Origin: an uncultured Clostridia bacterium
Lineage (GTDB): Bacteria; Bacillota; Clostridia; UMGS1883
NCBI GenBank assembly: GCA_947630525.1
Contig: CANRHW010000012.1
Span: 1 to 15,091, forward strand
Reading direction: 5' to 3'
DNA length: 15,091 bases
Positions 13,763 through 15,091 of the stretch are shown in pieces; within the stretch, counting starts at the first letter, position 1; the number at the start of each line of letters is the position of its first letter. Both the position numbers and the translations under genes were made by a program. Under the pieces are notes generated by a model that was given only the letters and a program-made list of their open reading frames with translations, ran no database searches and had not been told where the DNA came from.

Positions 13763-15091
13763 TCAATTCATTGTGTTGGGATTTATGTCCACGGTCACGG
13801 AAAGGTCCGCGCCGGTTTTAGACCTGCTCATTTTTGCCGTTCGTCCGAGAATAGGCAGGAGCTCCTCAACCCGGTCGCACTTCAGCCAAAGACGATAGCG
13901 GTGCCGTCCCTGGATTTTTGATATAGGGGCAGCCGACGGGCCATATAGTGAAATTCCGCCTAAACGATCGTTTTCGACAGCCGCTTTGATTTTTTCCGCC
14001 GCTTCTTCGGCAGCGGCTTTGGCCTGGTCAGGCACGGAGGAGCTAAATATTATGTTCACTATTTTACAAAACGGAGGATAACGGAACATTCTTCGATACT
14101 CTATCTCCTCATTGTAAAAGGCCTCGTAATCCTGCTTTGCCGCACAGCGGATAACGCTGTTTTCCGGCATATAGGTCTGAATGACCGCCCGGCCCGGTTC
14201 GTCGCCGCGGCCCGCCCGTCCGCAAACCTGAGTAATGAGGTTAAAGCCCCGCTCACTGGCGCGGAAATCATCGGTGTTCAAAGCGGCGTCCGCCGCCAAC
14301 ACGCCAACAAGGGTCACTCCGGAAAAATCCAGCCCCTTGGCCACCATTTGCGTTCCAAGGAGAATGTCAACCCTATCGTTTTCAAAGCTTTCGATTATGC
14401 GCTCATGGCCGCGCTTGCCGCCGGTCGTGTCAACATCCATACGCAAAATACCGGCTTTGGGAAAAACATCATGTATCTGAGCTTCGGCTTTCTGCGTACC
14501 GCGGCCAAAGTCCTTGACCTTGCCGCTGCCGCACTCCGGGCAAACCACGGGCACCTCCTCGGTATAGCCGCACATATGGCAGACAAGCATCTCGCCGTCC
14601 TTATGATAAGTCAGGGACACGCTGCAATTTGGGCAGGCGAATACGTGACCGCAGCTGCGGCAGGAAATAAAGGTCGAATATCCTCTTCGGTTAAGGAGAA
14701 GTATGCTTTGCCGCCCGGAACGCAGATTTTCGCTCAGTTCCATGGCAAGGCGGCGGCTCAGGACGGTTTTGTTACCCTCGGCGAGCTCCCTGCGCATATC
14801 TACGATTGACACTTCCGGGAGAGGGTTTTCATTGTAGCGCTTTGTCAGCTCGATCAGCTTGTAAGCGCCCTTTTTTGCCATGTAGTAGGTTTCAACGCAT
14901 GGCGTCGCAGAAGCGAGCACCACCTTGCATTTATTTATCCTCCCCCGAATTATGGCTATATTTTTTGCGTTATAGCGTGGGTTTGATTCTGATTTATACG
15001 AAGCTTCATGCTCTTCGTCAATGATTACAAGTCCCAACGACGTACAGGGCGCGAACACCGCGCTCCTTGCGCCGACAATAATCTTGGCGTC
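13763..15091 (-). CDS. priA: Primosomal replication-restart helicase PriA, C-terminal 442 residues (5' end outside window)
   Basis: The - strand is open from the right window edge to the TGA at 13763-13765. PriA is the 3'-5' DNA helicase that recognises stalled forks and reloads the replicative helicase. Visible parts, numbered from the first residue in the window: VGARSAVFAPC (6-16), the Walker B box DEEH (25-28), SATP (61-64), then eight zinc-binding cysteines in four pairs (144/147, 153/156, 171/174, 184/187) inserted between the helicase lobes as in all PriA proteins. The second lobe has GTQMVAKGLDF (246-256) and the arginine-finger motif QVCGRAGRG (288-296). The missing N-terminal part would hold the DNA-binding domain and Walker A. 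It is the most upstream visible gene of the operon, so the operon promoter is outside the window. Confidence 0.97.
   Translation of the reverse strand, partial: DAKIIVGARSAVFAPCTSLGLVIIDEEHEASYKSESNPRYNAKNIAIIRGRINKCKVVLASATPCVETYYMAKKGAYKLIELTKRYNENPLPEVSIVDMRRELAEGNKTVLSRRLAMELSENLRSGRQSILLLNRRGYSTFISCRSCGHVFACPNCSVSLTYHKDGEMLVCHMCGYTEEVPVVCPECGSGKVKDFGRGTQKAEAQIHDVFPKAGILRMDVDTTGGKRGHERIIESFENDRVDILLGTQMVAKGLDFSGVTLVGVLAADAALNTDDFRASERGFNLITQVCGRAGRGDEPGRAVIQTYMPENSVIRCAAKQDYEAFYNEEIEYRRMFRYPPFCKIVNIIFSSSVPDQAKAAAEEAAEKIKAAVENDRLGGISLYGPSAAPISKIQGRHRYRLWLKCDRVEELLPILGRTAKMSRSKTGADLSVTVDINPNTMN

Noticed and set aside
1..15091. CRISPR array, prophage, defence island, toxin-antitoxin pair, tRNA or rRNA genes
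   Set aside because: No regularly spaced repeats, cas, phage structural or toxin genes and no tRNA/rRNA sequence were seen; the lone recombinase has no accompanying mobile-element genes.

Overview
This is an ordinary-looking bacterial chromosomal segment, most likely from the class Clostridia (Bacillota). The basis is gene order: priA-def-fmt-(membrane zinc peptidase)-rsmB-rlmN-PP2C-prkC-rsgA-rpe-thiN is the arrangement known from Bacillota, and the zinc peptidase between fmt and rsmB is, to my knowledge, the clostridial version of it. Moderate to high GC (about 50-60% in most genes), strong AGGAGG-type ribosome binding sites and an intact extended -10 promoter fit. Family and genus cannot be fixed from the sequence alone.

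Layout. Positions 1-156 hold the end of an M20-type metallopeptidase/amidohydrolase, followed 4 bases later by a MATE efflux transporter (161-1528). Next comes a gap with a perfect 15-bp inverted repeat (1560-1593) lying directly upstream of a lone Xer-type tyrosine recombinase (1627-2613). purA (2699-3970) follows under its own near-consensus promoter. All of these are on the + strand. Positions 3971-4417 are non-coding and rich in secondary structure: a 144-bp element bounded by short inverted repeats, with a long hairpin centred on a 13-bp palindrome; an intrinsic terminator; and a 79-bp three-way-junction-like element. From 4418 to the right edge all genes are on the - strand and form one tightly packed 11-gene operon, read from priA (5' end outside the window) down to thiN.

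Function. The operon combines replication restart (priA), N-terminal formyl-methionine handling (def, fmt), rRNA modification (rsmB, rlmN), a reversible Ser/Thr phosphorylation switch (PP2C phosphatase plus PASTA kinase), a small-subunit assembly GTPase (rsgA) and two metabolic enzymes (rpe, thiN). Adjacent genes overlap by 1-4 bases or are separated by at most about 30 bases, so they are probably co-transcribed and translationally coupled. Known biology links the PASTA kinase to RsgA in other Bacillota.

What deserves a second look. (1) The perfect inverted repeat touching the recombinase gene resembles a dif/difSL-like recombination site encoded next to its own recombinase, and it lies a few kilobases from a point where gene orientation converges. 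(2) The two structured elements in the purA/thiN gap look like dispersed palindromic repeats or structured RNAs of unknown type. No complete new multi-gene system (defence, CRISPR, prophage, toxin-antitoxin) is visible. The rest is conserved housekeeping.
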